Assembly (NCBI GenBank): GCA_013400975.1
Contig: WBMZ01011906.1
Span: forward strand, 55,698-119,697
Direction of reading: 5' to 3'
Source: Atrichornis clamosus
Taxonomy: Eukaryota > Chordata > Aves > Passeriformes > Menuridae
Length of the DNA stretch: 64,000 bases
Part shown: in pieces, positions 22,322 through 37,300 of the stretch
Position numbering within the stretch: position 1 is the stretch's first letter
Layout: each line of letters begins with the position of its first letter
Position numbers and translations under genes: made by a program
The notes under the pieces: model-generated
The model's database searches: none
Seen by the model: the letters and a program-made list of their open reading frames with translations, nothing else
What the model was told of the DNA's origin: nothing

Positions 22322-25300
22322 CTAGAGGATAAAGGTGAAGAAACAGGTCAAAATCACAACAATGTAACAAACAAATAAATAAATACTGGGACAGGTCCAG
22401 AACTTGACTTTTACACATGACATCATACAGCCTAAAAAATGCTCTAAACGTAAGAAAGACCAAAACCTTTTCCCTGTGAAGGAACTTTCCTACATAGGAA
22501 AAGAAAGTAAAACTACTGCTTATTCAACTTCACACCTTGTTGAAAAAACCCTCACCACTGAAGCGTGCACCAGTCACTGCAAAACAAACTTAGCAGAACG
22601 TGCTTTGCACATCAAATTTCTGATGCATCTTGATTCCCTTCACTCTCCACTCAGCCTATTTCTGCAATTTGTTTTTCTCTGTAAAACTGGTACAAAGTAA
22701 GCCATCACCATAGTGTACAGCAAAGGTACTTGACCTGTTTTCTTTCCATTTTACAGTCAATCCAAGACTAATTGTATTTTAAATTTTTTTTTCCTCCCCT
22801 TCTTAAAACACTCACTCTTAAGTCTCTAACTGAATCCCACAGAAGTACAGCTACGTTATTGTGCTAAAAATCCCCAGAAACTCAAAGTAAAAATTAATTA
22901 CAAATAAACACAGATAATAAAACCACAGAACCTCTGTGCATTTTACCAAGCATGGCACTGCCAGTCCATGCCTTGGTCTCATTACAACCCTTTCCCTCCT
23001 TGGGTTTTTGAGTGTGCCTGCAATTTTTACCACTCCAATTTACCTTTTAAAGTCTGTATTTGCCTTGACAAAATATTAACTTGGAATACAATAAAATTTT
23101 CCACAGTCCCTTCTAAAAGTCTCTGACCACAGTGGAAAAAATCTGCCTGAATGGTATATGCTTATGCCAGCAATATATTGTACATTTTTTAACTGTGATA
23201 TTTTGTTATAACTCCCTCTCTGGTTAAGCAGTTAAGTGACATTTTCAGTCTGGATGTCAACATTTATGAAACTTATTTGTGCTCTTTAACACACTTAAAC
23301 CAGTTCAATAACAATGTCTTTTCTCTGAGTTCCAGCTCTGATGTCAGCTGTATCAAGTTATAAAATTTTATTTGAATGACTTGTTATAGTATGCTATCAA
23401 CATTACATATTATACATTTCTGTCCAGATAGTTCTAGACATCAGTAAGATGACAGCTGGTGGGTTCAAACATTTTATCACCTCACAGCATTGTAACATAT
23501 ATGCATATTAAATTATCACAGCTGACTGATGTGAAAACGTTTGAAGAATATTTTTAAATTAGTTTGTTTTCACAGAAATCACAAAAAAAAATGCAGTGTG
23601 CACATTTGCATCAAGTTCTAAGTACACGCATTTTAAACACTAATACTATACCTCCAAACAAAAATGTTTTAGCTAGTAAGACAACATTAAGAATTTTTTT
23701 AATTACTTAAAGAAAGATGCTTACAAGAACTTAAGCACCAGGTACAAACCACTCTCTTACCAGAGACACAAATGCATTATATAGACAGATGAAGAGTTTA
23801 TGAGTGCCTCCCCACTATCTCACACATATATGGAGATATTAGGACTGCTGTGATTTAAAACACAGACAAAACCAGTGACCACAACACCTACTTGCATTAG
23901 CACAGTGTAGAACAAAATAAATGACCTTGCTCAAAGATCTAGTTCAGCTACAGTAAGTTTTCTTCTAAGCCTGGGGACTCAACATTTTGTCTAGGTTTTC
24001 TCTGATCTAACATTTGTTTTCTCTCTGTTACAGAAACAGGAGTTATTACCCCAGGCTCTAAATCAAAGGGACTGAATTTCCAAAGTTGGTATAAAAACCC
24101 ATATAATCATTGAATGGTTTGTGTTGGAAGGGACCTTAAAGCTCACCTATTTCCAATCCCCCCACCATGGGTAGGGACACCTCCCCCTAGTCCAAGTTGC
24201 TCAGGGCCCCATCCAACCTGGCCACATAGATACGACTTAAACAAATCCACACAATAAACAAACAACTGCTTTAAAAGTCAAACTTACTATTGTCTTCACA
24301 TAGGAATTTGGTCTCAGAGACTGGATAGTGCTGCCAGAATTGCCATCTATACACGAGCGTGCTCCATAGACTACAGTGATAGGAATGTCTCGATCCATTT
24401 GTGAAATCCGTTGCAGCATTGGCCTTTTTGCCCATCCGTAAGGAATAGTCATGTTCTTGAAAGCTGTTTCACCGCTTCAGGCCATTCAAAAGGGTAAAAA
24501 CAATTAAATTTCCATTGGATCTGCTTTTTTTCCAAATTGGAGTATCTGTGCCACTTGGTAGCACAGAGTACACGAGGCAGGGATTTTTTGCAATTAAGAA
24601 AAGTAAGTCTTCAAGGTTTACATAAAATTTGCAACAGAAAGAGCCCATGTTTTTACACAACTGAGTGGTAGTGCTTAAAAGAATAAAATGCCTTGTCTTT
24701 AAAGTTTTAAAGAAATTCTTTACACATTAAACTTATGTAACAATTTAAAAATTAAATTTAGTGCCCAAACTCTCAAAAAATTAACACACATTGAGAAGAA
24801 ATATAGAATTAAGATACTTTGTACATTTAGAAGTTTCTGGAATTCAGAAAAAGTGCAATGCTATCTTTTCTTCAATATAATAAATGCTACAATTTAAAAA
24901 AAAATAGCATGCACACTGCTGCCATGGCCATTGGAGGGAGTAGCGGGTACTCAGTAAATGAACAACAGACTGGAAAACATACACTGGGAAACTCATACTC
25001 ACCTGGGTGACTGTACATTGCAGTGATAGATATATTCAGCCACAGTGTTATCATCAAACATCGATGAATATTTTCGTTTGAAATCTGGTCTTAAGCGCTG
25101 AACAAGGCTTAATCCTGTTAAAACCAGAAAACACTATTAGAGGAGGAATGAGTATAAATTACTTTCTCAGACTGTCTAATGCTTTTCATTACAACCCTCA
25201 AAACACATCCCCTTGAAACTCATGGCTAAGCTAGATGACTTCTAAGCCTGTATTTGGTTTTACCACTTGCATATCTTAAGAAAACAAGATGGCATTACAT

Positions 25301-28300
25301 CAAACAGGAATTAAATATAAATATTCTAAAGAATTTTATGCTGCTTCCCCGGCTGAATACATGTTTGAGAAGGGAATGAACATGTCTGGGCATGTTAGAG
25401 AAGGGTCACTATAGCAAAAGAAGAAATCTGCTTAGCCCAGCAAAAGGTCTGACCAGAGTATCTTTTTGTCACCAGTTTAGTCTCATGATACCAACACTTT
25501 CTCCTTGCTCAGGTAGCACTGTGTGGGCCAAATGTGTCACACCTTTCAGGACCAGAAGGCACTGTTAAAAAAGCTGGGCTGTTTTCCTTCCTAAGTCTGT
25601 CCTCTTCTCTTACAGAGCAGTCTGCTTCTGAAGCTAGTTCATCTAACTAATGTATCGCTGAAAGAACAGAAGTCTATGATGAAAAACAGATGTAGAAATC
25701 TTGACATAAGGTATAAGTAGTGGTATAAACTAAGAGATTTAATGTTGAAAACCATTGTCCTCATGCTCTCTTATCAGCCAGTAGAGAAGTGGGTCTTTTC
25801 AGAGGCTAGTTCAGGCCTTCTAAACTTAAGCTTCTTTTCTGAATCTTTTCTGTAAGGAAGAAGCTTCTTCTGTGTTGACCAGATGGATCTCTGGGACAAG
25901 AGCCTCACCACAAGACTAATCTTAGTCTAAGGATGTTATTCATCCCTAATATCTGAACTAAATCTACCCTCTTTCAGTTTGAAGCCATTACCCCCTGTCC
26001 TATCTCTACACACCCTTGCAAAAAGTCCCTCTTCAGCTCTCCTGTAGGGCCCCTTTAGGCACCAGAAGGCTCGACAAGGTCTCCCCAAAGCCTTCTCTTC
26101 TAAATCCCAACTCTTTCAGCCTGTCTCCATAGGAGAGGTGCTCCAGCCTTGTGATCATCCTCTGGACTATCTCCAAGAGGTTCGCATCATTCTTATGTTG
26201 GGGCCCCAGAGCCGGATGCAGCACTTCAGGTGGGGTCTCACCAGAGGGGAGTAGAGGGGGAGAATCCCCTCTCTCGCCCTGCTGGACACACTGCTTTTGA
26301 TGCAGCCCAGGATGTGGTTAGCTTTCTGGCCTGTGAGCACACATTGCTGGCTCATTTTGAGTTTCTCATCAACCAACACCCCCAGGTCTTTCTCCTAAGG
26401 GCTGCTCTCAATCCATTCTCTGTCCAGCCTGTAGTGGTGCTTGGGATTGCCCTGACCCAGGTGCAGGACCTTGCACATGGCTTTGCTGAACTTCATGAGG
26501 TTGGCATGGGCTCACCTCTGAAGCCTGTCCACGTTGCTCTGGAGGGCATCCCTTCCCTACAGCACAGTGGGCACCCAGCTTGGTGCCATTGGCAGACTTG
26601 TGGAGGGCACATGAGATCCCACTGTCCATGTTGCTGACAAAGATGCTAAACAGCACCCATCCCAACACTCCTCTGTGAGGGACACCACTCATCACTGGGT
26701 TCCTCTTGGACACTGAGCTGATTCTGAGTGTGACCATTCTCAGTTATGTTTCCCCTTATCCAGATGGTAGGAACTTCCAACTACTGTTGTTAATCTGTGC
26801 AATTATGATGATGTCACTTCTTCCCACCCAGCCCTGGCCAAAGGCCTGGTACTATTTATGTAGACCTTGTCACAGTGATCTGTGCATTTGTAACCTTGAG
26901 ATTAGACTATTGCAACACGCCCTTATGCATGATTTAAACAGATCACATGATTTAAACTAGAAAACTAGTACAGTGCAAGAGAAAATAATGCCCTTATGAA
27001 ACACTAATTTAACTCCCAAAGTAATGAAGATTTTGTAAAAGTCTGGCAATTGGCTCTGCTCTATTTTCCCTACAGAGAGTACAGTTGCTGCACTTTGGTC
27101 TTTTTCTGTGTGTTTGGGTTTTTTGAACACAAGTGATACAGCTGGTTTGGAATAAAGAGTACCTGGAAGAAAGAGACTAATTCTGTGTCTTCCCCTGCTA
27201 TCACCATAGAGGCCATGGGATGAGGTGTTACCAAATTTTAGAATTCACTTTCTGTTTTGATAAGCAGTGCTTTGTTTGTGGGTCCAATTGCAAAACAGTT
27301 CTTCCCTGGGAATTTACAGGGGAGAATGAAACAAAGATTCAAGACACCTTGGAATAAATTTCGGAATGAAATCACACTGTAAATCATTCTTGTAATGTTT
27401 ATTGAAGAAACTCTGAATTGTCTGGCTGATGTCTTCCGCAGTGTCTATGAAAATGCTGTAAGAAATACTAACACCGAAGACACCAAGTTCCACAAAAATG
27501 GTGTGGTCACAGTGACATTTCTGTTATCCTGAGGAATTTTCAGGCATCCAGCTCTAGGAAAGGAAATCACAAATCCAATCTAAGCACCAAACCCCTTATA
27601 CTGAGAGCCTCCTGGGTGACTGTTCCAGTTAAGGAAAACATGCAAATCAACTACCTGGAACCCACACAAAGAAAAAAATATCTCTGGATTCTATCTCTCT
27701 CTCTCTCTCTCCAAGTTTTAAGTATCCACCTGTGGGTCTGATTAAATATCCATGTGATACTATTGTGATATCCCAATGAACTTGGCTCACATTAAAGTGC
27801 CCAACTCTTACCTTTGAACAAGAGCAATTGGCTTTAGAGAGAGGTTCAAACAACTTTATCTGCCCATCAGCTTAAGCACATTTGCATGTAGAAGGAAACC
27901 TGGGTTTGGTTCAGTGCCTTCAGCAGGCTGGGTCTGATGCCAACCTCGCAGCACAGTGTTTAAACCTGCCCTTCTCTAAGAACTATGTTTCACCTGTCAA
28001 AAACTTTAGTTGGTGATGGAAAACTTTTTTAACACGTGCAGTGAGAAATAGATGAAAAAATTTAAAAAGCACTCCACAGAAACCTATAAGCAAGGCTAGG
28101 TTTGGGGACACCTTGCCAAGACAGGGTCTATTTTTGAAACATAGTTTTGACTGCACTTATTGCTAAGGGAGACCATTTCGGCTTTGAATTCTTCCACGTG
28201 GATTGATTTAGGCATGCACTTGTTATTGAATAGATATCACTCAATATGCTTCAGGTGGTTATTTTGTTTACCGAACTACCATTTTACTTTTTAATAAATC

Positions 28301-31300
28301 TGTTTGTACAAAACATATTGTTTGTCTGAAAAACTAATTTTGTCACACTACTGAAAAAACCCAAATAAATCAGCATATTAAAATATATATTCTATAGAAA
28401 CAGATTTAGGAAACATATGTGGTTTAAATGCAAACAAAGCCTAGAAATCTCACTAGTTTATCTTTAGACTGAATAACAAAAGTGATGAAGAGGTGAGTTA
28501 ATTATAACTTGTGAGGGGCCTGAAGGATATCTTCTTCCAAGCCTCTCCAGAAGATACTTCTGTACAGAGAGTAACAGATAACATCTTTCTTCTCTAGAAG
28601 GAATACATATGATGACTTTAAGATTTTATTACACTCTTCTCCCCACTCCCCCAATGAACAAAAACTATTTTTGGTCATCCCTACCTAGTCCTAGTATTAG
28701 CATTAGGGTACAGAGAGTTTATCTAACATCTCATCAGTGCTCTTGAAGAAACGGAAATATGAAGGATGAACTGCCACCATAATGCAGGACACCAACGAGA
28801 CCCACAAGATTTGCTAGAGTAATAAGAAAATGGCTAATGGGAAGAACACAGTTTCAACTTAACTTCTCTAAACTGAGGACAAAGACAAATGCATTTAGGA
28901 GAGACTGCCTTCTGATGTTAATGGATTGGAAATCCTGTTTGCCCATTAAACTGCAGTTAGAAGGGAAGCTAAATCAACTGTGACCAGAGGCAACCAGAAA
29001 AAAAGCCTTTTCATATTCATGCCTCTTTGTGAGGGTTCCCCAACAGATGTCTGCATAATCCAACTCACTATAACTGTAGCCTACAATCATATACTGTAGC
29101 TTGCTGTAAACTATCGTACCAATATTTCTAATAGCAAGCACTTGCCCTCTATTTTAAAGACTTCAAACTTTCCTCAACCACTTGCACTTTTTCCTCCAAC
29201 TCTTTCCTCTGTGGGTGATACAGCCTTGCAAAAGAGCTTATCATAAAGTGCTATCTGCCCCATGTTTATGTTTAACCAAAACAGAAATGGTATTTAAGAA
29301 TAGCTAAAACTCACCAAAGGGTCCTGCTATTCTTAGTCCAGCTAATGGATTAAACGGACTCAATATAGCTCCTAGTGCTTTGATCCAGATTGGAATGGGT
29401 CTTTCATGTTCAGCATTGTCAGGTCTCTCTGGAAAACCCCATGGTTCCACTAAGATAAGATGCTTGACCCTGTTGGCAAAAAAGGTTCAGTAGTTTAAAG
29501 TACAGCAGCTTTTCTTCAACTGAGTATGACGACAACGTGCTATCTGTTTTACAGATACATACACACAACTTGCTTTAGTCACTTCTATCTCAGAGGCTTA
29601 TTACTTGGTTTCTGATTCACCAATGGTTTTGATTTCAGTTACTAATTAGAGAGAGAGTGAATTGCACTTAATCATATGTATGAACACCAGAAACACAGAA
29701 GCACATGTCACAAGGATAAACTCAGTGTTCTATAGATACTCACCATCACACACATTTGAGAGAAAGGGTAGTCCTGTTTCTGTTTATAAAAATACCCTAA
29801 TTTAAGTGCTCAGTCACTATTATTTCCAGGAACAGTTTAATTTGACAGAAAAGACGATAACTGTTTCATTTAAGTGAAGTTGCTAGAAGTCTAAGATCTC
29901 TGTTCTAAGAAGAGACACAATTTAACTGAAAAAATCATCTTATCAAAGTAAAATTTTAACTGAGAGACACAGAGCAAAACTAGCAGTTGTTTTCTTAATT
30001 TATTGATTTTAGGTCATGAAAGAAACATCAGAGAAGCAATTTGTAAAATTATTACTCAAAGGGATGTCAGTACAGAGAGCACAGAAAGAGGCTCCAGCAT
30101 ATGCAACTATCAATCACCTTCAAGCAAAAATTCTAACTCATCTTGGTAGATTAAAACTGTTCATTTCTGTTCAATCCCATAATAACACCTACTCTAAGTG
30201 TCCTAGATAATGACGATTTCTGAAAAAAAGCAACTCTTGACTACAGTGTTGCATATTTAAGATGATTTTCCATGGCAGCTTCACCGTTATCGCTCTCTAC
30301 AAATACCTGCCAGGAGGCCGTACGTAGCAAGGTGGGGGTCGGTCTCTTGTCCCAAGTACCAAGCAATAGGACATGAGGAAATGGCCTCAAGTTGTGTCAG
30401 GGGAGGTTTAGATTGGATATAGGAAAAATTGCTTCATTGAAAGGACTGTCAAGCATTGAAACAGGTTGCCTTGTTCAACCTGGTCTATTGTGAGCTGTCC
30501 CTGCCCATGGCAGGGGGACTGGAACTAGATCCTCAAGATCCCTTTCAACTTATACCATTTTATGATACTATGCCCAAGAAAGTGGTTGAGTCCCCATCCT
30601 TGGAGGTATTTAGAAGATGTGTGAATGTGGTGTTTAAGGACACAGGGTAATGGTAGACTTGGCAGTGCTGCGTTAATGGTTAGACTAGATCCTTAAGTTT
30701 TTTCTAACCTAAATGAGTCTATGGTTTTTGTATTTTTATCTTCAACTTTTTTATTTTTATCTTTACTTTTTCCTTCATTACTTCCTTCTCTCTTAAAGCT
30801 GTGAGATTCGATATTGACACAGAAGAATTAATAGTGCCTAAAACAATGTCAAAAGTTATTCCAAAAGTTATTTCTGGATTATAATCAGTTGGGAAGCCAA
30901 AAACCTGTGCTTGGAATGAAGGGTTGGAATGGATTAACCTCACATAGATGCTTCTTGGTTGTTGGCTCAGCTATGAGCCTACGTGCACCGTGCAGCAAAC
31001 AACAGCAGTAAGAGAGGAGCGGGTTGAATCTAACTGTACAAACCAAGCAGCAGAGACCAGAGGCAAAGGCGCGAAAGCAATGAGGAGCTGTTCAGGACAG
31101 TCACACATCCTGTGCACAAACTATGGCATTAAGTTTAACACAGCAAACAAATGAATAAAAATAGAGTAAGCTTTCTTTCATGTTTCCTTTCTTTGTACTT
31201 TCCTTCCTATTTGGCATTTCTTCTTTTGATAATCAAGCCTAAAACAAAACCCAGGATAATGGGAAGATGACCGTGAGAATCATTCTGAAAGTAAATGTAC

Positions 31301-34300
31301 AGAAGTTGCAGTATTTGAAAATCATGGCCCTCTTCCACTTGGGAATATGCTAAATAGGAATCTTTTTGGATTAGTAACCTCAGATTTTCCATGAATTACT
31401 CTGGTACAGTATAGCAAATTAATGAATCATCTATGCTTGGAGAAACAGATCTACTTTCCTAACAATATGTATCCAGAATCCCTCAAGCCTCTAATGTATT
31501 GTTAGGTAACCTGACTGAAAGCTGTGCTATATTTATCACTTGATTCAATGCTCTCTTAAGATCCTACCAGTCAATCCGTTATTTTGGTAATATTAGTTTC
31601 ATTTCAGAGAAACATTACTAATGTGAGAGCACAAACTGAAATACCCCCAAATTAATTAACCCCAACTTAAGCACAGTGAGGAATGAAAAAGCATCACTTT
31701 TGATATAAGTCAGCAGTGGGCAAAACCAATATCCCATCCCATCGGGACAGGACAGTGCCTATCATAGATACTCTGGAAAAAAGAGATAAGGAACTTGAAA
31801 GTGATCCCTACAAAAAATTGAATATAGTTAGCTAAAAGTTGGTTTATGCCTAAAAGGATAAGAGGTTCATATTCCTAAAGTGGCAGGCTGCATTTCTTCA
31901 TTGGAATTCTGGATTTAGAAACACACCTACTTTTCACACATCATTTCCAGCCACTTGTGCTAACTATTGTCCACTTAGAAAGAAAAAGGCAAAGAGTTTT
32001 AGGAAAAAATTATGCATGAAATGACTTCAAATATATCCAGATAAGAAACAAGGGAATGGTAAAACTTGACATGAACATAAAAGAATAAGATATGTTTTGT
32101 ATAATATAGAATCTGCTTGCTATATGATGAGGAAAGCTAAGCTTATATTCACAGTTTTCCATAGGAGTCCACTATGTGTATCCCAACAAAAGCATTGTCC
32201 TTTTTGATAGAGAATTACCTCAGTTGGTAGGATCCTACCTCAGCAGGGGATATATAACGAGAAATATAATCAGATATATAAAAGAAATAAATTACTACTG
32301 TAAGGGGGAAAAAAAATGTATTAACTGTTGGACACAACATGGTGCGGAAAATGCTGATGAAATACAATTAGAGAACTGTTGCAGCTGGGTTGTTTTGCAA
32401 AGAAGAAATATGAAGTGACATACAGACAATTTAAATCAAAAAGGCACTACAGTAATTTTTACATCATCATGCTGGCACCAAGCTGACTGCTAGTATATAG
32501 GCATAAATTACCTAGGGGAATTATATTCAGAAGTTTCCATGTTATGCATAATAGTGGGAAGCTTGGCAGAAACAGGCCTATTTTCCTTTCACAAAACAAT
32601 GTTTGACCAAAAATGAGACAAAACATTCACCCAAAAATATTTTCATTGCTATTTCAGCTTATAACATGGCAAGGGGGTACTGAACTGAAGAGGTACAGAA
32701 GACTACCCAGAAAATCACATTTACCTTAACTACCTACTTCTGTTCTCCTAGAAACAGACCATACAATTAATACTTTGGGCTTAGAATTCGATATCAAGTT
32801 TCTTTAAATCAGCACAGTCATTTACATCAGGATAATCTATAAAGAGCCTGATGAAATAAAATCTGTGTTAAAATCACGAATCAAATACAGAAAATGAATC
32901 TCTTCATTCCATTATTTTCACATACCTTGATGGATATTTTAAGGAGTAAGCAGCAGCCAGGAATCCACCTAAGTTGTGTCCAAGTAAAATCATTTTTTCT
33001 AACCCGACCTCTTTTCTCCATTCTTCTATGGATTCCACAAACTGATTTTCTGCTTCCCGAGCATCAGTGTCAAAGTGTGGTCTACTGCTATGTCCAAATC
33101 CCAAGAGGTCAAAAGCATGAACGGTCCTGTTCTCACAGAGATCTTCAAAGTTGAGAGCCCATAGTCCAACACCTCCTCCAAAGCCATGCAGGAGAACAAG
33201 CGGAGTTTTATTTGAAAGGTCTGGTGAGAACGTCAATGTCCATATTTTATTTCCATTAGATATATACACGTAACGTTTATGGTATATGCTTGCAATACCT
33301 GCAGAAAAAGTGGGAAAAAATGGTGCTGCTAGACGTGCCTGAAAAAATATAAAGTACACTCTGTGGAAACCATTGCTTTAAGTAGGAGCTCCCTTTCAAA
33401 GGAGAGAGCCTCTAATCAAATATCTACAAAAGGGACTAATGAAAATGCAATTTTAAATCTTTTCATCTGTTTACTTCATCATGGTGTAAAAGCCATATTG
33501 AAAAACTTCTTTGATTATATTTAATGCAAATTAATAGAAAATCTAGTTCTATCTATGAAACTTACGACAAAACAAAGACTTACATTTTAGCATTTTGTCC
33601 TCAGCCTCTTTAAGGTGTAGCAGTGATGTGGGACACCAGGCAGGAAGCCAGCTGAATAACCATCCTAACCTACAACAGCAATACAGAATAAAAATGTTTT
33701 GAGCAATGTGGTAATTTTTGGCACTGATGCTTTGAAGACATTTCCTTTGCTGCTCTTCATAAGACAACCCATGTAAAGCACACGCTGTGAAGAACAGGAG
33801 TGCACAGTGGGAGGGAATTCACTTTCTCCTCACTTTTTGAAGTGGCATCATGATCAGGGGCATTCTTCAAATGGTGAGCAGTTTTTCCACTGTGTGCTCT
33901 TATTAGAGTATACTGATCTGGAGACATCAGCCCTCATGTCGATCCAACAAGCTTGGCAGGATAGATAACATAATCGCCGGAGTTTCCAGCCTCCTCTCAA
34001 GTTCCTTTGGAAGTCTGCCTGCACACACATTACCTAGCATGAACCTATTATTTCCAAAAAAGCAATAAACTGTGCTCACCAGCCTAACCTGAACTGATTA
34101 TTGCTCTAAATTTAAAAAGTGAAAAATAAGCAGGTTTATCCTAGCAAAGCAAAAACCTAGGACCTTAATTATGAACTTAGAAATAAAATCCCAGAGGAAA
34201 ATAAACTGGCAATTCCCCCAACAGAAGCTGCTTTTCCAGCTGTCAGTTACTATCTTGGTAGTGCCAGCTTGACCACGAGAGCAGAGGGAATGACTCAGCT

Positions 34301-37300
34301 GGCAGCACTGCCTCACCCAGTGCTGCAAAGGATACAGCAATTTGGTAGAGCTTTTCCTGGGTGCTAATTTATCCCTTGTTTTCAAGACGGAATCTTATTT
34401 TGCCTCCTATCACTTGGTTTTGAAGTGGCTCTGACTATCAATGCAAAGGCTTCTACTGCAGGACCGCACACCATTCCTCACAGGGAAGAGGATAAGTCAC
34501 CAAATCAACTTTCTCTAGCACTCTTTTCCAACACTGAACTGCTTTCCAGTTAGTTACAGAATTTTCAGGATTGAACACAGAGTATTAGTCATATAACAAT
34601 TAATGGTAAAAGACTATTGGGTTTACAAACGTCCAGCTTTTCAGTGTGCACAATGTATCAGTAATAAATTAAAGATCTGACCCTCCCCAAGTTCTTTATA
34701 TAAAGGATATTATCCCCACACTTTAAGGGGCTGAATACTCCAGCTGCAGAGCTAGTTAAGTTTATGATACCACATGGAAGGTTTTCTGGGGATGCAAAAT
34801 GCAGCTGCAAGCAGGAGGGTTCAGATTCGTAAAAACATATTAGGGGATACCAAGAAAAAAAATCCCAGATCATACCTAACCAAAAAGGATTAATAATCCA
34901 ATCACACAGTCCCACTGGTATTCAGTATTATTTACTTCTCTACACTGATGTCTGGCTGCTGTGTAATAACCTGCCTGACCCACCAAACCATGGGAATCAT
35001 TGTAGTGAAGGCCATGGGAATTTTTATCATCATTATAATTGAGGGACTAGCAAGGGATGATTGTGTATCCTTCCATGCCATGTCCTCATGCAATCTAAGA
35101 AATGAAGGAAGTTTGATTTTTACAGGAAAATAGGCATCCAAGCATTCTGCTTCCACGTTAAACTACACATTTATTTAAAAGTAAGATTTTTAAGAGGTTA
35201 AATCTGGGACAAGCCAAAAGTAATTTCACCCGCAAGTAACCGTGAAATCTGAGTTTAACAATAACACTAATTGTGTCCAGTGCCATGAATTACTCTGGTA
35301 AATTATTAAACAGATGCTAGGTCACCACTCTTGAGTCAAACTTTGTTACTTATATGCTCAACTAGGCATTTTCATTCTTAACTCTTAGGTCAGAACCAAA
35401 AAAACCAGTCACTATTTCCCCTGAGTTGTAACTGTATGTACTGTTCTCAGAAAAACCACTAATGCAGTGAAGAAAATACTTTCAAGACTTTGATTATTTA
35501 CTTACAGAAACGTAAAACTGCAACATGTCAACATGAGAACAGTGTAGAGATATGGCCACAATGAAATAAAAGTGACATCTACAGATCACAGTCCCAGATT
35601 TGTATTTCCCAGTCTTAGGGACGCACCTGGATACCCAGGAAAATTATTTAGGAAAATGTATCAGAATGGGAAAGTTGTGACATAGATGCCCACTCTTTCT
35701 TTTGTTAGTTATAAGTACTGTTTAAAAATACTGAGATTTTAATTCAGAAGAGATATCGCATACATGTATAGTTTCACAGATACAGTCAGCAAGTTAAAGC
35801 TATGTTTGCAATTCTGCCATTTAGTACTTGCTGAACTAAAAAAGCAAGTGATAAAGGCTTTCTGTCAAAAAAAGCGAACATTTTGTAGACACCTTATTTT
35901 AGAAAGAAAATATTTAGTTACCTATATTCAAGACTTAATCCTTTGTTTCCCTCCTTCCAAAAATGATTTACTGCATTGTTAGATGTTTTCCATATGTGGA
36001 GAATAAACAACTATTTAACCTATTTTAATCATTCTTTTGATAGTTTTGGAAGACTAGAGTACAGTTGTATCATTTCTGTAGTACATCTGTGCTAAATGTG
36101 TCTTCTAAATGCACACAAGAACATCAATTACTTACCTGATCTATCATTTTTATTTCTGTGATATAAAGCTGTAAGTGCTATATAATGTCAAAAAAGCAGC
36201 AATGGAACTTTCAAAACAGTGTGCTCACAAGCAATGGAGATGAGTTATGAAAGAAAACTAAAGATTCAAGCAGTAGTTTCACATTGTGAGCTACCCACTG
36301 CCAGAAGAGGCAGAACCCACTCTGCTCTCACCACCAATCACTTCCCTGACTCTCTGTTCCCATCTGTCTTTTTACAAAAAGAAAAGCCAACAGCAGAATC
36401 TGGTATTTTGAGGAGTTAAGAGATCCACTGGGCTTAGCTGCTTGCTATATCAAAACGTGTGAGACAAATCTGGCAACTGACAGCCCAAATTTTTATCATT
36501 TTTTACCAACTGTACTTACAGGTGTTACACATCAAATTACCAAGGCCCATAACTAATGGATTTTAACCCATGTGCTTGTTTGTGGCCATGCAGTAACATA
36601 AACCAGTGCACACATCCATGCTAAAATTACCAATAACCAATAGAGCAAAGCATTGCATAGGATGCTTCCTTGCATCTGGAATTTGGGGCCAGTTACATTT
36701 TTCATATCCACCTGAAAAAATCTGGAGTAACAGAGGCTGGAAAAATCAGAGGCTAGCAGCTGGAGGGCTGCTGACCTGCCAGGCATTCAAAGAAATCACT
36801 CTCTTTGCCAAGAGACCTCCAAACAGACTTCCAAACTTCTTACAACACATCTGGGAAAGGAGACCAGAAGGTAAGGGAAAGCTCCGGAGACACCCACTGA
36901 ATGACTTTAGATACAGAGAAAGTCAAGGTGATTAGAGTGGAGACCATCAGTAGCCTCTGTTGATGATCAAATACAGTAATAAATAATGCAGACAAAAGGG
37001 ACACAGGCACAAACATCTGACAACGTGGGGCTGTAACCACCATGTGCAGAAGCAAAGTCACCAGGCAGGATCTGGCTGGTTGGAGCAAGTACAAGAAAGG
37101 ATAAAAATAAATAATTATTACTATATTTTGACACTTAATGAGTGAATGAACATTGTGTTAAACGTAGCTAAGGATAATACTGCTTTACCTTAGCTGCTTG
37201 AATGTTAATTTGAAACAAGAACTTGCTGTTAGACCACCGCTTGAATTGCCCAAGGGTAACTTTCAAAACAACTGAGAATCAAGTCGAGGCAGAGGTACAG

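Larger units (their letters stand above)
25115..29314 (-). other. ABHD5: ABHD5 intron 4
   Basis: The 4.2 kb intron (GTGAGT...ACAG) contains a large CR1 fragment at 25940-26770 and a (CT)n tract at 27694-27711. The remainder is unremarkable AT-rich sequence. Confidence 0.9.
29470..32925 (-). other. ABHD5: ABHD5 intron 3
   Basis: The 3.5 kb AT-rich intron (GTATGT...ACAG) contains two adjacent antisense CR1 pieces at 30280-30723. Nothing else is recognised. Confidence 0.9.

Noticed and set aside
22232..33669. ABHD4 as the identity of the gene
   Set aside because: ABHD4 keeps the catalytic Ser in GHSLGG, whereas this gene has GHNLGG and the ABHD5-type Trp-rich N-terminus.
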